This document shows, piece after piece, positions 22,656-32,606 of a stretch of 64,000 nucleotides of DNA. Each line of letters opens with the position of its first letter. Positions within the stretch are counted from its first letter, which is position 1. Origin of the DNA: Pseudobutyrivibrio sp. OR37 (GTDB taxonomy: Bacteria > Bacillota > Clostridia > Lachnospirales > Lachnospiraceae); NCBI RefSeq assembly GCF_900113655.1, contig NZ_FOQF01000003.1:1-64000 (forward strand). Reading direction: 5' to 3'. The translations under genes and the position numbers were made by a program. The notes beneath the pieces are model-generated. The model did not search any database. It was not told the origin of the DNA and saw only the letters and a program-made list of their open reading frames with translations.

Positions 22656-25264
22656 TATTCGTTAACCCTATTATGTAATTCATACAATATGTTCAGGCTT
22701 TCAAGAGGAGTGATTTTGGTAACATCTAAATCCTTCAATTCAGATATAACAGCGGCATCTGACTCTGAAATGGAAATTCCCTCCAAAGACTGAAGCCTTT
22801 CTTCCATCTTCTCCTGGAAAGCAATTTTATCTGAAACCGCAGCAATATCGTTTTCATTAAGAGAATTAACTATTGTGCGGGCTCTAGATAACACCTCCTC
22901 AGGCAGCCCTGCCAGTCTGGCAACCTGTATACCGTAGCTTTGATCCGCGCCGCCAGAAATAATTTTGCGAAGGAATATAATATCCTCCCCTAATTCCTGA
23001 ACTGCGATACAGTAATTATGTACTCCCTTTAACTGTCCCTCAAGCTCTGTAAGCTCGTGGTAATGTGTGGCAAATAAAGACTTTGCCCCAATATTATAAG
23101 CAATATGCTCAACAACTGCCCAGGCAATAGATAGACCATCATAGGTAGAGGTTCCTCTGCCGATTTCGTCAAGAATCAACAAGGATTTATTGGTAGCGTT
23201 GTTAAGAATATTTGCCACCTCGTTCATTTCAACCATGAAGGTAGATTGGCCCGTAGATAAATCGTCTGATGCACCAACACGGGTAAAGATTCTGTCTACT
23301 ACACCGATAGTAGCCTCCTTTGCAGGAACAAAGCTACCTATTTGCGCCATAAGCACAATAAGAGCAACCTGTCTCATGTATGTAGATTTACCAGCCATAT
23401 TTGGGCCAGTAATTATAGCAATCGTGTTAGAATCCAAATCTAAATAGCAATCATTAGAAATGAATTGGTCTGCATTAATCATTTGCTCAACAACAGGATG
23501 TCTACCATCTTTAATATCAATAACTCCTCTATTGTTAATAACAGGCTTAACGTAGTGATTTTTTTCAGATACCACAGCAAGCGATATGATAGCATCCAAA
23601 ACAGCAATAGCCTTTGCGCTGATCTGAATTCTATCTACCTCCCCTGCAATAGTGTCTCTAACAGATTTGAAAAATTCGTATTCGATTGTGTTTAATCTAT
23701 CTTCCGCTCCAAGAATACTATCCTCAAGCTCCTTTAGTTCTGGAGTGTAATATCTTTCAGCGTTTGCAAGAGTCTGTTTTCTAACATAATAATCTGGAAC
23801 TAAATCCTTGTAGGAATTTGTTACCTCAAGGTAAAATCCAAAGACCTTATTGAACTTAATCTTTAGATTCTTGATTCCAGTTTTTTCACGTTCCTTTGCC
23901 TCTAAATCAGCAAGCCATTTTTTGCCATCGATTTTAGCTGCGCGAAGCTTGTCCACCTCTTCGTTGTAGCCAGTTTTAATAATATCACCATCTCTGGCTG
24001 AAATAGGTGGTTCTTCATCAATAGCCTCATCGATTAAAACAAACAAATCCTTTAAATCATCTATATTGGCATTCAAATCATTAAGCAAATGACTATGAAA
24101 ACCATTTAATAAAGCTTTGATTGGAGAAAGCATTCCAATAGACTGCTTAAAGGCAATCAAATCTCTAGGATTAGCAGATTGATAGGTGATTTTTGTAATA
24201 AGACGCTCCAAATCGTAAACCGAAGAAAGGTACTCTCGAAGCTCCTCTCTATCAATTAAGGATTGGTTGATTTCCTCGATAGCATCCTGTCTTCTGATAA
24301 TTTCATCAACTGATATTAAAGGCTGCTCTATAAAGCTTTTTAGCTGACGTGCACCCATTGCAGTTTTTGTTTTGTCTAAAACCCATAATAGTGAACCACG
24401 CTTTTGCTTGTCACGCATAGTTTCTGTAAGCTCTAAGTTACGTCTTGTAGAGCTATCAATTAGCATGAATTTACCATCTGTATATGGTGTTACATGAGTA
24501 AGATGTGTAAGCTCTGATTTCTGAGTCTCCTTAAGGTAAATCAAAAGGGATCCTGCAGCCACCTTTCCTATTGGGAAATCAATAAGTCCCAAGCCCTCCA
24601 ATGAATGGGCCCTGAAATGATTTAAAAGCTCTCTAGTGCTTAACGTATCATCAAAATATGATTCATCCAGCTGCGATAAAGCGCACTCTAATCTTTCTGC
24701 CAAATCAGCAATATCAATTCCAGATTCATAAAGTGATTTATGATAAATGATTTCCGCTGGATTAAATCTGAAAAGCTCATCTGTTAAGGCTCTTGTGCTA
24801 TTGACCTGTGTAAGAAAGAAATCGGCAGTAGATACATCACAAGCAGCAATGCCAAAAATCCCTTTGCTATAAACAAGGGACATGATGAAATTATTGCTTC
24901 CTTCCTCTAAAGCCAGCTGGTCAATATTAGTTCCAGGAGTAACCACCCTGATAACCTCACGCTTAACCAAGCCCTTTGCTTCCTTTGGGTCCTCCACCTG
25001 CTCGCAAATAGCTACCTTGTAGCCTCTTGCAACCAATCTATTAATATAGGTGTCGGCAGCATGAAATGGGACTCCACACATAGGAGCCTTTTCTTCCGCG
25101 CCGCAAGCCTTTCCTGTAAGTGTAAGTTCAAGTTCTTTAGAGGCTGTTTTTGCATCCTCAAAAAACATCTCGTAAAAATCACCTAAACGGTAAAATAAGA
25201 TACAATCATTATATTCAGCTTTTGTCTTAAGATACTCCTGCATCATTGGAGTGTATTCTGCCAC
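22655..25264 (-). CDS. mutS: DNA mismatch repair protein MutS
   Basis: MutS binds base mismatches. From the GTG at 25264 it has 869 residues: mismatch-binding domain with FYEMF near residue 32, core and clamp domains, and ABC-type ATPase with ITGPNMAGKSTYM (about 621), STFMVEMNEVANIL, and DEIGRGTSTYDG. The GTG is chosen because GGTGGG lies 7 nt before it and VAEYTPMMQEYL is the family's usual beginning; a GTG four codons earlier has no such signal. Confidence 0.95.
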   Translation of the reverse strand: MAEYTPMMQEYLKTKAEYNDCILFYRLGDFYEMFFEDAKTASKELELTLTGKACGAEEKAPMCGVPFHAADTYINRLVARGYKVAICEQVEDPKEAKGLVKREVIRVVTPGTNIDQLALEEGSNNFIMSLVYSKGIFGIAACDVSTADFFLTQVNSTRALTDELFRFNPAEIIYHKSLYESGIDIADLAERLECALSQLDESYFDDTLSTRELLNHFRAHSLEGLGLIDFPIGKVAAGSLLIYLKETQKSELTHLTHVTPYTDGKFMLIDSSTRRNLELTETMRDKQKRGSLLWVLDKTKTAMGARQLKSFIEQPLISVDEIIRRQDAIEEINQSLIDREELREYLSSVYDLERLITKITYQSANPRDLIAFKQSIGMLSPIKALLNGFHSHLLNDLNANIDDLKDLFVLIDEAIDEEPPISARDGDIIKTGYNEEVDKLRAAKIDGKKWLADLEAKEREKTGIKNLKIKFNKVFGFYLEVTNSYKDLVPDYYVRKQTLANAERYYTPELKELEDSILGAEDRLNTIEYEFFKSVRDTIAGEVDRIQISAKAIAVLDAIISLAVVSEKNHYVKPVINNRGVIDIKDGRHPVVEQMINADQFISNDCYLDLDSNTIAIITGPNMAGKSTYMRQVALIVLMAQIGSFVPAKEATIGVVDRIFTRVGASDDLSTGQSTFMVEMNEVANILNNATNKSLLILDEIGRGTSTYDGLSIAWAVVEHIAYNIGAKSLFATHYHELTELEGQLKGVHNYCIAVQELGEDIIFLRKIISGGADQSYGIQVARLAGLPEEVLSRARTIVNSLNENDIAAVSDKIAFQEKMEERLQSLEGISISESDAAVISELKDLDVTKITPLESLNILYELHNRVNE

Positions 25265-25282
25265 TAGTATTCCCACCTTATT

Positions 25283-26866
25283 CTATAAATTTATGTTTGA
25301 AATAACTGCTTGTGCAACCTTGATTCCATCCATAGCTGCAGAGGTGATTCCCCCTGCATAGCCAGCTCCCTCACCACATGGATAAAGACCTGACACATTT
25401 GCTTGAAATAATTCATTACGATTAATTCTAACTGGTGATGAGGTTCTACTTTCAACACCACTTAGAATTGCATCTTCTCTATCGAACCCTTTTATTTTAG
25501 ACCCAAAGGTACCCATTGCGTCAATAAAAGAGTTGTAAATATCTTGAGAAAATATCTCAGAAAGCATACCAAAGGCTGTATTGCCCTTAGTTTCAGAAGT
25601 AAATGCACCATAGGAGGTGCTAAGCTTTTTGGCCTTGTAATCCCCGTATAACTGCTGAGGAATTTTGCCCATGCCTGCCTTAAATGCCATTTCTTCAATA
25701 TGACGCTGATACGCAATTCCTGAAAGTGGATTTGTTTTATCAAATTCCCTTTCACCAACAGAAACAACAATAGCACTGTTGGCATTTTTACTATCTCGTT
25801 TTGAATAGCTCATTCCATTAACTACAAGGCGATTTTCTTCTGAAGAAGAATTAACCACAAAGCCGCCTGGACACATACAGAAGGAATAAACACCTCTTCC
25901 ATTTTCAAGGTTTGTAGCAAGCTTATATGGAGCAGGTTCAAGCTTTGTAAAAGCTTTATCATACATGGACATAGAAATCATTTCCTGTGGGTGCTCAATT
26001 CGAAAGCCTACAGCAAAATCCTTGGCTTCCATGTGTATTCCTTTATTAAAAAGCTTTTCAAAGGTATCTCTGGCACTATGTCCAATAGCAAGAACTACAG
26101 TCTCACTTTCATAAGTCTTGTCCTGACATATAACGCCTTTAATTTTATTATCCTCGATTACAAAATCATCTACTCTAGTGTTGAATTTAAACTCGCCACC
26201 AAGGCTGATGATTTCCTTACGCATGTTTTCAATGACAATTTTTAATATATCTGTACCAATATGAGGCTTGTAATCGTAAAGAATATTTGCTGGAGCACCA
26301 AACTTAACAAAGGTTTCCAAAACAAATTTATTGCGCCCCTCTTTGTCATTAACAAGTGTGTTAAGCTTACCGTCAGAAAAGGTGCCTGCACCACCTTCGC
26401 CGAACTGCACATTTGAAGAAGTGTCAAGTACACCCGTCTCCCAAAACTTTAATATATCCTTTGTTCTGTCCTCTACCATTTTTCCTCGTTCTAATACCAA
26501 AGGATTCATATGGTTTAAGGCCATTATATAGGCTGCAAAAAGCCCCGCTGGTCCTGCACCTATGATGATAGGCCTAGAAGTAGCTTTTGTTAGAGTAGGT
26601 ATCGTATATACGATAGGCTTATAAGGATTGATATTATTATCCTTTTTTGCTTTTGAAAGGATTCGTTTTTCATCCTCTGCAGAAAGAGAAGCAATTATTG
26701 AATATACATAAAAGACATCTGGCTTCTTTCTAGCATCTACAGACTTTTTAAGAATGGAATATTCCTTAATCTGCGAAGCATTAACTCTAAGCTTTTTGGC
26801 AAGCATATCCTTAATTTTAGCATCATCATCATATACACTTAGTTTTATCTGATCTATTTTTAACAT
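25283..26866 (-). CDS. FAD-dependent dehydrogenase-like protein (COG2509 type)
   Basis: This 527-residue flavoprotein has a small N-terminal domain (about 1-95), then a dinucleotide-binding IIGAGPAGLFAAYIMA and LERG at the end of the second strand. LNTLVNDK, FGAPANILYDYKPHIGTD and the C-terminal PCGEGAGYAGGITSAAMDG match a widely conserved, uncharacterised bacterial oxidoreductase family. It overlaps the next flavoprotein gene by 7 bases, and the two are probably translated together. Substrate and pathway are unknown. Confidence 0.85.
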   Translation of the reverse strand: MLKIDQIKLSVYDDDAKIKDMLAKKLRVNASQIKEYSILKKSVDARKKPDVFYVYSIIASLSAEDEKRILSKAKKDNNINPYKPIVYTIPTLTKATSRPIIIGAGPAGLFAAYIMALNHMNPLVLERGKMVEDRTKDILKFWETGVLDTSSNVQFGEGGAGTFSDGKLNTLVNDKEGRNKFVLETFVKFGAPANILYDYKPHIGTDILKIVIENMRKEIISLGGEFKFNTRVDDFVIEDNKIKGVICQDKTYESETVVLAIGHSARDTFEKLFNKGIHMEAKDFAVGFRIEHPQEMISMSMYDKAFTKLEPAPYKLATNLENGRGVYSFCMCPGGFVVNSSSEENRLVVNGMSYSKRDSKNANSAIVVSVGEREFDKTNPLSGIAYQRHIEEMAFKAGMGKIPQQLYGDYKAKKLSTSYGAFTSETKGNTAFGMLSEIFSQDIYNSFIDAMGTFGSKIKGFDREDAILSGVESRTSSPVRINRNELFQANVSGLYPCGEGAGYAGGITSAAMDGIKVAQAVISNINL

Positions 26867-28077
26867 TTAATCACCTTAATCAAATCATTTGCAGCAAGAA
26901 TTGCAGAAGTATAAGCCCATGTAAGATTGTAGCCTCCACAGATTCCATCCACATCTAAAACCTCACCAATAAAATATAACCCAGACTTTGTAAGAGACTC
27001 CATGGTATCCAAATTGATATCTGCTAAATCAACGCCACCTGCAGTAACCTGGGAATTGTCAAAGCCTTTAGTACCATTTACTGATATAGAAAAGGCTTTA
27101 AAATTATATACAAGATTTTCTATATCTTCATCATCAAGCTTTTTAACTGCCGTATCTCCATAGATTCTTGAGTAGCTAACTACCTGTTCAACAGCCTTTT
27201 CATTACACAAGCCAAGCAGACTGCTAATAATAGTCTGGTCTTGATTTTTAGAAAATCTATTTTTTATTTCCTCGGTAAGCTCCTCATTTGTAAGATAAGG
27301 AACAAAATCAATTCGTATATCCGATAATCTCTTATCCAATTCATCTAAACCAATAAAACGACTGATGCACATTACTGGATATCCTGAAACACCATCCTTA
27401 TTAAACTGAATCTCGCCTTCGCAGGAATGATCTTTATAGGTAACTCTTCCAGAAGCTCTAACACCTGCAAGCTCCTTAAGGCAAATATCAGAAGATGTAA
27501 CACCTACTAAGGAAGGTGCCAGCTTGGTGGTGTGCATTCCAAATTTGTTTGCCATTTTATAGCCAAATTTTGAAGAACCTAAAGTTGCTGCTGATAATCC
27601 ACCACATGCAACACATACCTTTTTTGCCATTAATTTGGATTTATTTGTAACTACCGTATATACGTTATCAAAAGAAATATCCGTAGCTCTATTATCCAAA
27701 TATAAATCAACACCTAAAGCGTTAATCTCATTTTCCAAAGCTTCTCTAATTGTTTTCGCCTGATTAGTGTAGGGATAAAAATATCCATCTAAATCTTTAT
27801 CAAATACACCAAGCTCTCTAAGGAATTGTCTAAACTCCTGATGATTATCAGAAATGAAGGACAAATCAGAGTTGCTATAATAGTATTCTTTTCCAAGTCT
27901 GCTATTAGTAAAATTACAACGTCCGTTACCGGTTGATAAAATCTTTCTGCCAACCATTTTATTTAAATCGGTTAAACATACCAAAAGACCTGCCCTTGCA
28001 AGCTTAATTGCAAGAACAAGTCCAGAAAAACCAGCTCCAACTATACAAACGTCGTAAATCTTTTCATCTGTATTCAT
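26860..28077 (-). CDS. HI0933/BaiN-type flavoprotein
   Basis: The 405-residue protein has an N-terminal FAD motif VGAGFSGLVLAIKLA, the KILSTGNGRCNFTN segment that marks the HI0933 family, and the C-terminal TAGGVDLADI plus GEVLDVDGICGGYNLTWAY. Family members are called NAD(P)/FAD-dependent oxidoreductases; a bile-acid dehydroxylation role known for BaiN cannot be assumed here. It lies between a flippase gene and another flavoprotein gene. Confidence 0.88.
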   Translation of the reverse strand: MNTDEKIYDVCIVGAGFSGLVLAIKLARAGLLVCLTDLNKMVGRKILSTGNGRCNFTNSRLGKEYYYSNSDLSFISDNHQEFRQFLRELGVFDKDLDGYFYPYTNQAKTIREALENEINALGVDLYLDNRATDISFDNVYTVVTNKSKLMAKKVCVACGGLSAATLGSSKFGYKMANKFGMHTTKLAPSLVGVTSSDICLKELAGVRASGRVTYKDHSCEGEIQFNKDGVSGYPVMCISRFIGLDELDKRLSDIRIDFVPYLTNEELTEEIKNRFSKNQDQTIISSLLGLCNEKAVEQVVSYSRIYGDTAVKKLDDEDIENLVYNFKAFSISVNGTKGFDNSQVTAGGVDLADINLDTMESLTKSGLYFIGEVLDVDGICGGYNLTWAYTSAILAANDLIKVIKC

Positions 28078-28081
28078 AGAA

Positions 28082-29764
28082 CTACCTCAATAAATGTAAA
28101 CTATATGCTATATTACAAAGCTTATTGCCACCTGGGAACTTAAGCAGTGTTTCTTCATCTACACCTCTAAATAAAAGCAAGGCAACAAAATATACTACTA
28201 CTGCAATCAATATAGCAATAATACATGCAAAGAAATTTGCAATTCGAGCGGAGGTGCATAATACGAATAATGCATCAAACATATGATACATTAAAAATGC
28301 AACAACACCCATAAGTAAAGATGCTTCTAAAGGTGCAAGCACTACCTTTCTAATATCAATTGAGGCTCCAGAAAATCTAAGGACTGCCGATTGATTCAGG
28401 AAGCACATTAATAATGCATAAAAAGCATTTGCAATAATTACAGCATAAATATGTAGATGAAAGGCCTCTATCAAAATCACCAGTAATACCAAATGTGCAA
28501 CAAGTGCTATAAGTGCATTTTTAACAGGAATTGTCATCTTATCAATACCCTGCAAAATACCATTTGATAAGGTAGATAGAGAATAAAATACAACTGAACA
28601 CCCACCAATAACAAGCATCATAGCAGATGATTTTTCTGCATCATTAAACAAAAGCTGAAGTATAGGTGATGCTAAAACCATAATACCAACCGCACAAGGA
28701 AAGGCGATTATCATAACAAAACGATTTGCCATGTTAATCTGCTTTTTAACCAAGGCTTTGTCGTTGGAATTAAATGCAGCAGTAAGACTAGGTACTGTTG
28801 ATGCTGCCATAGCAGAGGCAATAGAAAGAGGTACGTTAATAAGTACTTTATACTTTCCAGTAAATACACCCCAGCTCTTACTTGTTTCAGCAACAGAATA
28901 TCCCTGAAGTAATGCCAGGTTTTTGAAAATACCCTGATCAATAATTGAGCTGATATTATAAACCGTTGTGCTAAGTAGCACAGGAATAATAGTCATTATC
29001 AAAATCGGAAGAACATCACTATAGGTTTCAAGCCTTGTAGTCTTGTCCTTGGCTTGCATTTTCTTAAATGACTTTGTAAAAGCAAAGAAAATAAACAAAA
29101 TAAAGATTAAAGCAAAACCTGCACCTGTAGAAGTACCTAAAGTTCCGCCTGCAGCACCAAATGCAGCTGCATAATTCTTTACATCTCCTAAAACACCGCC
29201 TACTCTTTTACCATAGCTGAATAATATATTGGCAGCTACCACTGAAATAATGGCATTTACAATCTGTTCTCCTATTTGAGAAATAGCACTTGGAATCATT
29301 GTGCCCAAGCCCTGGAAAAAACCTCTAAATACACCTAAAACTGCAACCACCAAAAGTGTTGGTGCTAAAACCTTTAATGCTATTGCAGACAAAGGTGTCT
29401 TTAAAAGTGTTCCTGTAAAAAATTCCGCTCCAAAGAAAACGATTAGTGAGGCTGCACCTCCACTAATAAACGCAAAAAGAAGGGCTCCGTGCAAAACTTT
29501 ATTTGCGTCCTTTACGTGCCCCTTCGCCATTCTGGCAGATACCAGCTTTGATACTGCAAGCGGAATGCTGTATGAAGATATAAGTAATATTATGTTGTAT
29601 ATTTCGTAAGCTGTACCGTAATAATCATTTCCCGTATCCCCAATAGTAGCCGTAAGTGGGATTCTATATATGAGTCCCACAATACGGCTAATAATTGAAG
29701 CTATAGCAAGGATACTTCCCTGCATTAAGAAACCGGCATCGCCTTTTCTGTTTCTTTTTGTCAT
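28082..29764 (-). CDS. MurJ/SpoVB-family lipid flippase
   Basis: This 560-residue membrane protein has about 14 helices of the MOP exporter type. It begins with the sequence FLMQGSILAIASIISRIVG, typical of SpoVB/MurJ-like Wzx proteins, and has GLIYRIPLTATIGDTGNDYY, which matches the Firmicute SpoVB/YtgP group. Such proteins flip lipid-linked cell-wall precursors. It is likely the MurJ equivalent of this cell, but other polysaccharide flippase roles are possible. Confidence 0.85.
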   Translation of the reverse strand: MTKRNRKGDAGFLMQGSILAIASIISRIVGLIYRIPLTATIGDTGNDYYGTAYEIYNIILLISSYSIPLAVSKLVSARMAKGHVKDANKVLHGALLFAFISGGAASLIVFFGAEFFTGTLLKTPLSAIALKVLAPTLLVVAVLGVFRGFFQGLGTMIPSAISQIGEQIVNAIISVVAANILFSYGKRVGGVLGDVKNYAAAFGAAGGTLGTSTGAGFALIFILFIFFAFTKSFKKMQAKDKTTRLETYSDVLPILIMTIIPVLLSTTVYNISSIIDQGIFKNLALLQGYSVAETSKSWGVFTGKYKVLINVPLSIASAMAASTVPSLTAAFNSNDKALVKKQINMANRFVMIIAFPCAVGIMVLASPILQLLFNDAEKSSAMMLVIGGCSVVFYSLSTLSNGILQGIDKMTIPVKNALIALVAHLVLLVILIEAFHLHIYAVIIANAFYALLMCFLNQSAVLRFSGASIDIRKVVLAPLEASLLMGVVAFLMYHMFDALFVLCTSARIANFFACIIAILIAVVVYFVALLLFRGVDEETLLKFPGGNKLCNIAYSLHLLR

Positions 29765-29770
29765 ATAAAA

Positions 29771-30898
29771 CTAATTTGCCTTACTAAATTCTGATTTGTT
29801 TGCATAGTACTGAGTCTCATCAGTGTATTCCTTCTGACAAGCCTGAATCCAAGTAGTTCCGACGTTAAGCTGGATTTCTTCTCCAGTGTTTAAGTCGTAG
29901 TAATGAGTTACATCAGTATCTCCGTCCTTAGACCATACAATATCTACCATCTTACCATTGGAAATATACTTACCAGTACCTGTGTTGTATGAAAGTACAT
30001 AACCAAGATACTGAGAGCCTTCATAAATCCACCAATCAACATTTTCAATAATGATATTCTTAGCTGTTAATTGCTGACCAGATAAAGCATCTACCTGCTT
30101 CTGATTAAACTCATATCTGTAATATAAGCCATCATCCTCATTGTAAATCCAATAAGGCTTGTTTGTGTAATAGTACAACTGAATTGCCTGGCAATCCTGT
30201 CCATTTTCAAGAGCGTTACCCTCTGGAGCAAACTTAAAGTGTGGCTCGTAGTTTGAAGGAAGTGAAGTATCGTATCCAAGCTTCTGAATACCGATATCAA
30301 TACCCTCTGAATTTGTGTAAAGAGTATGCTCAGTCTTACCTGTACGATATGAAGCTGATGAACCCTTCTTACCCTCAAGTGTTAAAGCATTAAGATTATC
30401 TACAAGATTTTTATCATCGATAAGCTCAAAAGCTGCTGGGTTGCCACCTGCATGCATATAAATTGCATCATACTCACTGGCAAAATAAACATAATAAGGA
30501 CGAGAGCTTCGAATATTACCAATCTGATCAAGATTAGAATAATCATCAAAAATAGCCATCATACGAGTGATGCCACCCTCAACAACGCACTCATAAATAA
30601 CACCTGCATTACCAATACCATACTGTGGTAAGCATGCCTTAGTATTTTCAATCATAACTGCTACTGGGCGCTTTCTTCCATAACTTGGGTCTACCCACTC
30701 ACCAGTTAAATAACTATGTACTCTTCCATCCTCTGATGTTTGATCCCAAAAAGCAACGGAATCATCGACAGCCTCTACCTGTTCCTCTGGCTCGATTGTG
30801 GTAGTTGAATCAGCCTCAGCTGCATCCTTTTTACCGCAGCCAATAAGAGATGCTGACATTGCCAGTACAAGCATTGCGGATACCAATTGTTTTTTCAT
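29771..30898 (-). CDS. DUF3048 lipoprotein (YerB-like)
   Basis: The 375-residue protein has a signal peptide ending in a lipobox (ASLIGCGKK), so Cys21 is probably lipidated. A low-complexity acidic linker follows, then a DUF3048 region: RPVAVMIENTKACLPQYGIG, YECVVEGGITRMMAIF, NIRSSRPYYVYFASEYDA. Such proteins sit on the outer face of the membrane with unknown function. It lies downstream of ybeY with a 20-base gap. Confidence 0.85.
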   Translation of the reverse strand: MKKQLVSAMLVLAMSASLIGCGKKDAAEADSTTTIEPEEQVEAVDDSVAFWDQTSEDGRVHSYLTGEWVDPSYGRKRPVAVMIENTKACLPQYGIGNAGVIYECVVEGGITRMMAIFDDYSNLDQIGNIRSSRPYYVYFASEYDAIYMHAGGNPAAFELIDDKNLVDNLNALTLEGKKGSSASYRTGKTEHTLYTNSEGIDIGIQKLGYDTSLPSNYEPHFKFAPEGNALENGQDCQAIQLYYYTNKPYWIYNEDDGLYYRYEFNQKQVDALSGQQLTAKNIIIENVDWWIYEGSQYLGYVLSYNTGTGKYISNGKMVDIVWSKDGDTDVTHYYDLNTGEEIQLNVGTTWIQACQKEYTDETQYYANKSEFSKAN

Positions 30899-30918
30899 AG
30901 ATTAATGTCTCCTTTTCG

Positions 30919-31416
30919 TTAATCTCGAGAAATATTAAGTATCTCTAATATCTCTCGTTGTTTTTGTTCCATGACTGAAGCTTCATCCTCTGTCATGTGA
31001 TCAAACCCAAATAAATGTAACATACTATGGGCTATAAGAAAAGCGTATTCCCTAAGAGTAGAATGTCCATATTCTTCCGCCTGTTTATAGATGCGAGGAA
31101 CGTTAAGGACAATATCTCCAAGAATTACCTCTCCTGATTCTGGATTAAATAAATCATCATTTTCTTCTATTTCAGAGAAATCACCAGCTGTTGTATATTC
31201 TATCATTGGGAATGAAAGAACATCTGTAGGTGAATCAATACCTCTGAATTCTTTATTTATAGTTTGGATTCCATCGTCATCAGTAAGTGTGACACTTAAT
31301 TCTGCTTCAAATGGGAATTTCATGTAGTCAATAGCTGTGTTGATAACATCCTTTGCTATCTTTTCATAATCAAATTCAAATCCTACTTCACATTCACTTT
31401 CAATAAAAACTGTCAT
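30919..31416 (-). CDS. ybeY: Endoribonuclease YbeY
   Basis: YbeY is a metal-dependent RNase that matures 16S rRNA and takes part in ribosome quality control. The 165-residue protein carries HSMLHLFGFDHMTED, the three-His metal motif, and SPTDVLSFPM, both family signatures. Its ATG overlaps the stop of the degenerate HD gene. The order phoH - HD membrane protein - ybeY is conserved in Firmicutes. Confidence 0.94.
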   Translation of the reverse strand: MTVFIESECEVGFEFDYEKIAKDVINTAIDYMKFPFEAELSVTLTDDDGIQTINKEFRGIDSPTDVLSFPMIEYTTAGDFSEIEENDDLFNPESGEVILGDIVLNVPRIYKQAEEYGHSTLREYAFLIAHSMLHLFGFDHMTEDEASVMEQKQREILEILNISRD

Positions 31417-32606
31417 GCTAAAATATCCTCATTTGCTAAAATATCTCGAATAATTAAAAACTGGTTCATGGTAAGTCCAGAATTATCATAAAAACCTTTT
31501 TGTGATAATTCGTTGATTGTCTGGTATATTACCATGTTCTGATTCCATGAGCTGCTCATAGAATCTGAATCAAATAATTCTACCTTGGTAACAACAGAAT
31601 CTACCATGTGAACAATCGCTGATTCCTTTGTACTAGGCAAAGATACTATGCCGCCATACTCTGACATTATTTTAATTACATCATTTGGAAAGCAATGATT
31701 GTTGGCTATTTTAATAGCATTGTCAATCATCGGTTCGCCCTCGATTTTGCCTAATCGATAATAAAAAGCTGCACAGGCTGCAAGCCCTTCGTTGGCATTT
31801 ATTGCCTTGGCACACTTTTTAGAAAGGGCTGATATTCTTTTGGCATGCTGATATTCAATAGTTGAAAACATTCGAATTTCATTTACTAAAGAATAATCAG
31901 GATCAATAAAGCCCTCGTAAGGAATAATCTGCGCCTTTTCAACAAAAAGCCCAAGTATAGGCAATAGCACTACAGTAACCAGGCAAGCCGCCACTCCAGC
32001 AAAAAGTCCGTATACAAGTACTGAAAGCTGAAGCTCAAGATAATTAAAATAATAAAAAATTACTGATAGTAACGTGGTAACAGCAAAAAGAATAATGAGG
32101 GAATAGAGCCTTTGTAGATTCTCACTATTTCTAAGCAGGTGAGCAAGCATATTGCCAAACAGCACCATGGTAATATAGCAGATTATCATATAAACGCTAT
32201 AATCAAAGCACAAGGCTGTAATAATTACTAAATACAAGCCAAAGGCGTTTGATAAACTGTCATCAAAAACAGCACTGGCAATAATCGGTAAAACAATAAA
32301 TGGCGCAAAAAAATCAGGGGCAAAAACACTAAATAGGATTGTTAAAGCCCAATCTAAGGCAACCACAAAAGCAATCTTACCATAAGATATGTAATTATAT
32401 TCAGGCAGCTTATTCTCTAGCCTTCTGCGAATTATTAAAAGTAAAAATAGGCAGAAAAAACAAATATTAATTGCAATCATGCAAATATATTTATCCACTA
32501 ATACTGATGCAATCGAGCACATTAGCGTATTAGCAGCTATAAAAATAAGCGAAATTAAAACAGCATAACCAACTCTCTTAGTAGAAAATCTATCTGTCTG
32601 TCTCAT
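31413..32606 (-). CDS. Degenerate PgpH-like 7TM-HD membrane protein
   Basis: Position between phoH and ybeY is that of PgpH/YqfF, the c-di-AMP phosphodiesterase. Here the protein is 397 residues from the ATG at 32606 (AAGGAA 7 nt upstream). It has about seven membrane helices at 10-225 and a cytosolic C-terminal HD-like domain. The long extracellular domain of about 250 residues seen in PgpH is absent. In the HD domain the first His is kept (IEYQHAKRIS, about 254), but the HD dyad of the usual YYHDIGK reads YYRLGK, giving Tyr-Arg (about 282-283), and later His motifs are not evident. It is unlikely to hydrolyse c-di-AMP; it could bind it or be a scaffold. Confidence 0.75.
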   Translation of the reverse strand: MRQTDRFSTKRVGYAVLISLIFIAANTLMCSIASVLVDKYICMIAINICFFCLFLLLIIRRRLENKLPEYNYISYGKIAFVVALDWALTILFSVFAPDFFAPFIVLPIIASAVFDDSLSNAFGLYLVIITALCFDYSVYMIICYITMVLFGNMLAHLLRNSENLQRLYSLIILFAVTTLLSVIFYYFNYLELQLSVLVYGLFAGVAACLVTVVLLPILGLFVEKAQIIPYEGFIDPDYSLVNEIRMFSTIEYQHAKRISALSKKCAKAINANEGLAACAAFYYRLGKIEGEPMIDNAIKIANNHCFPNDVIKIMSEYGGIVSLPSTKESAIVHMVDSVVTKVELFDSDSMSSSWNQNMVIYQTINELSQKGFYDNSGLTMNQFLIIRDILANEDILA

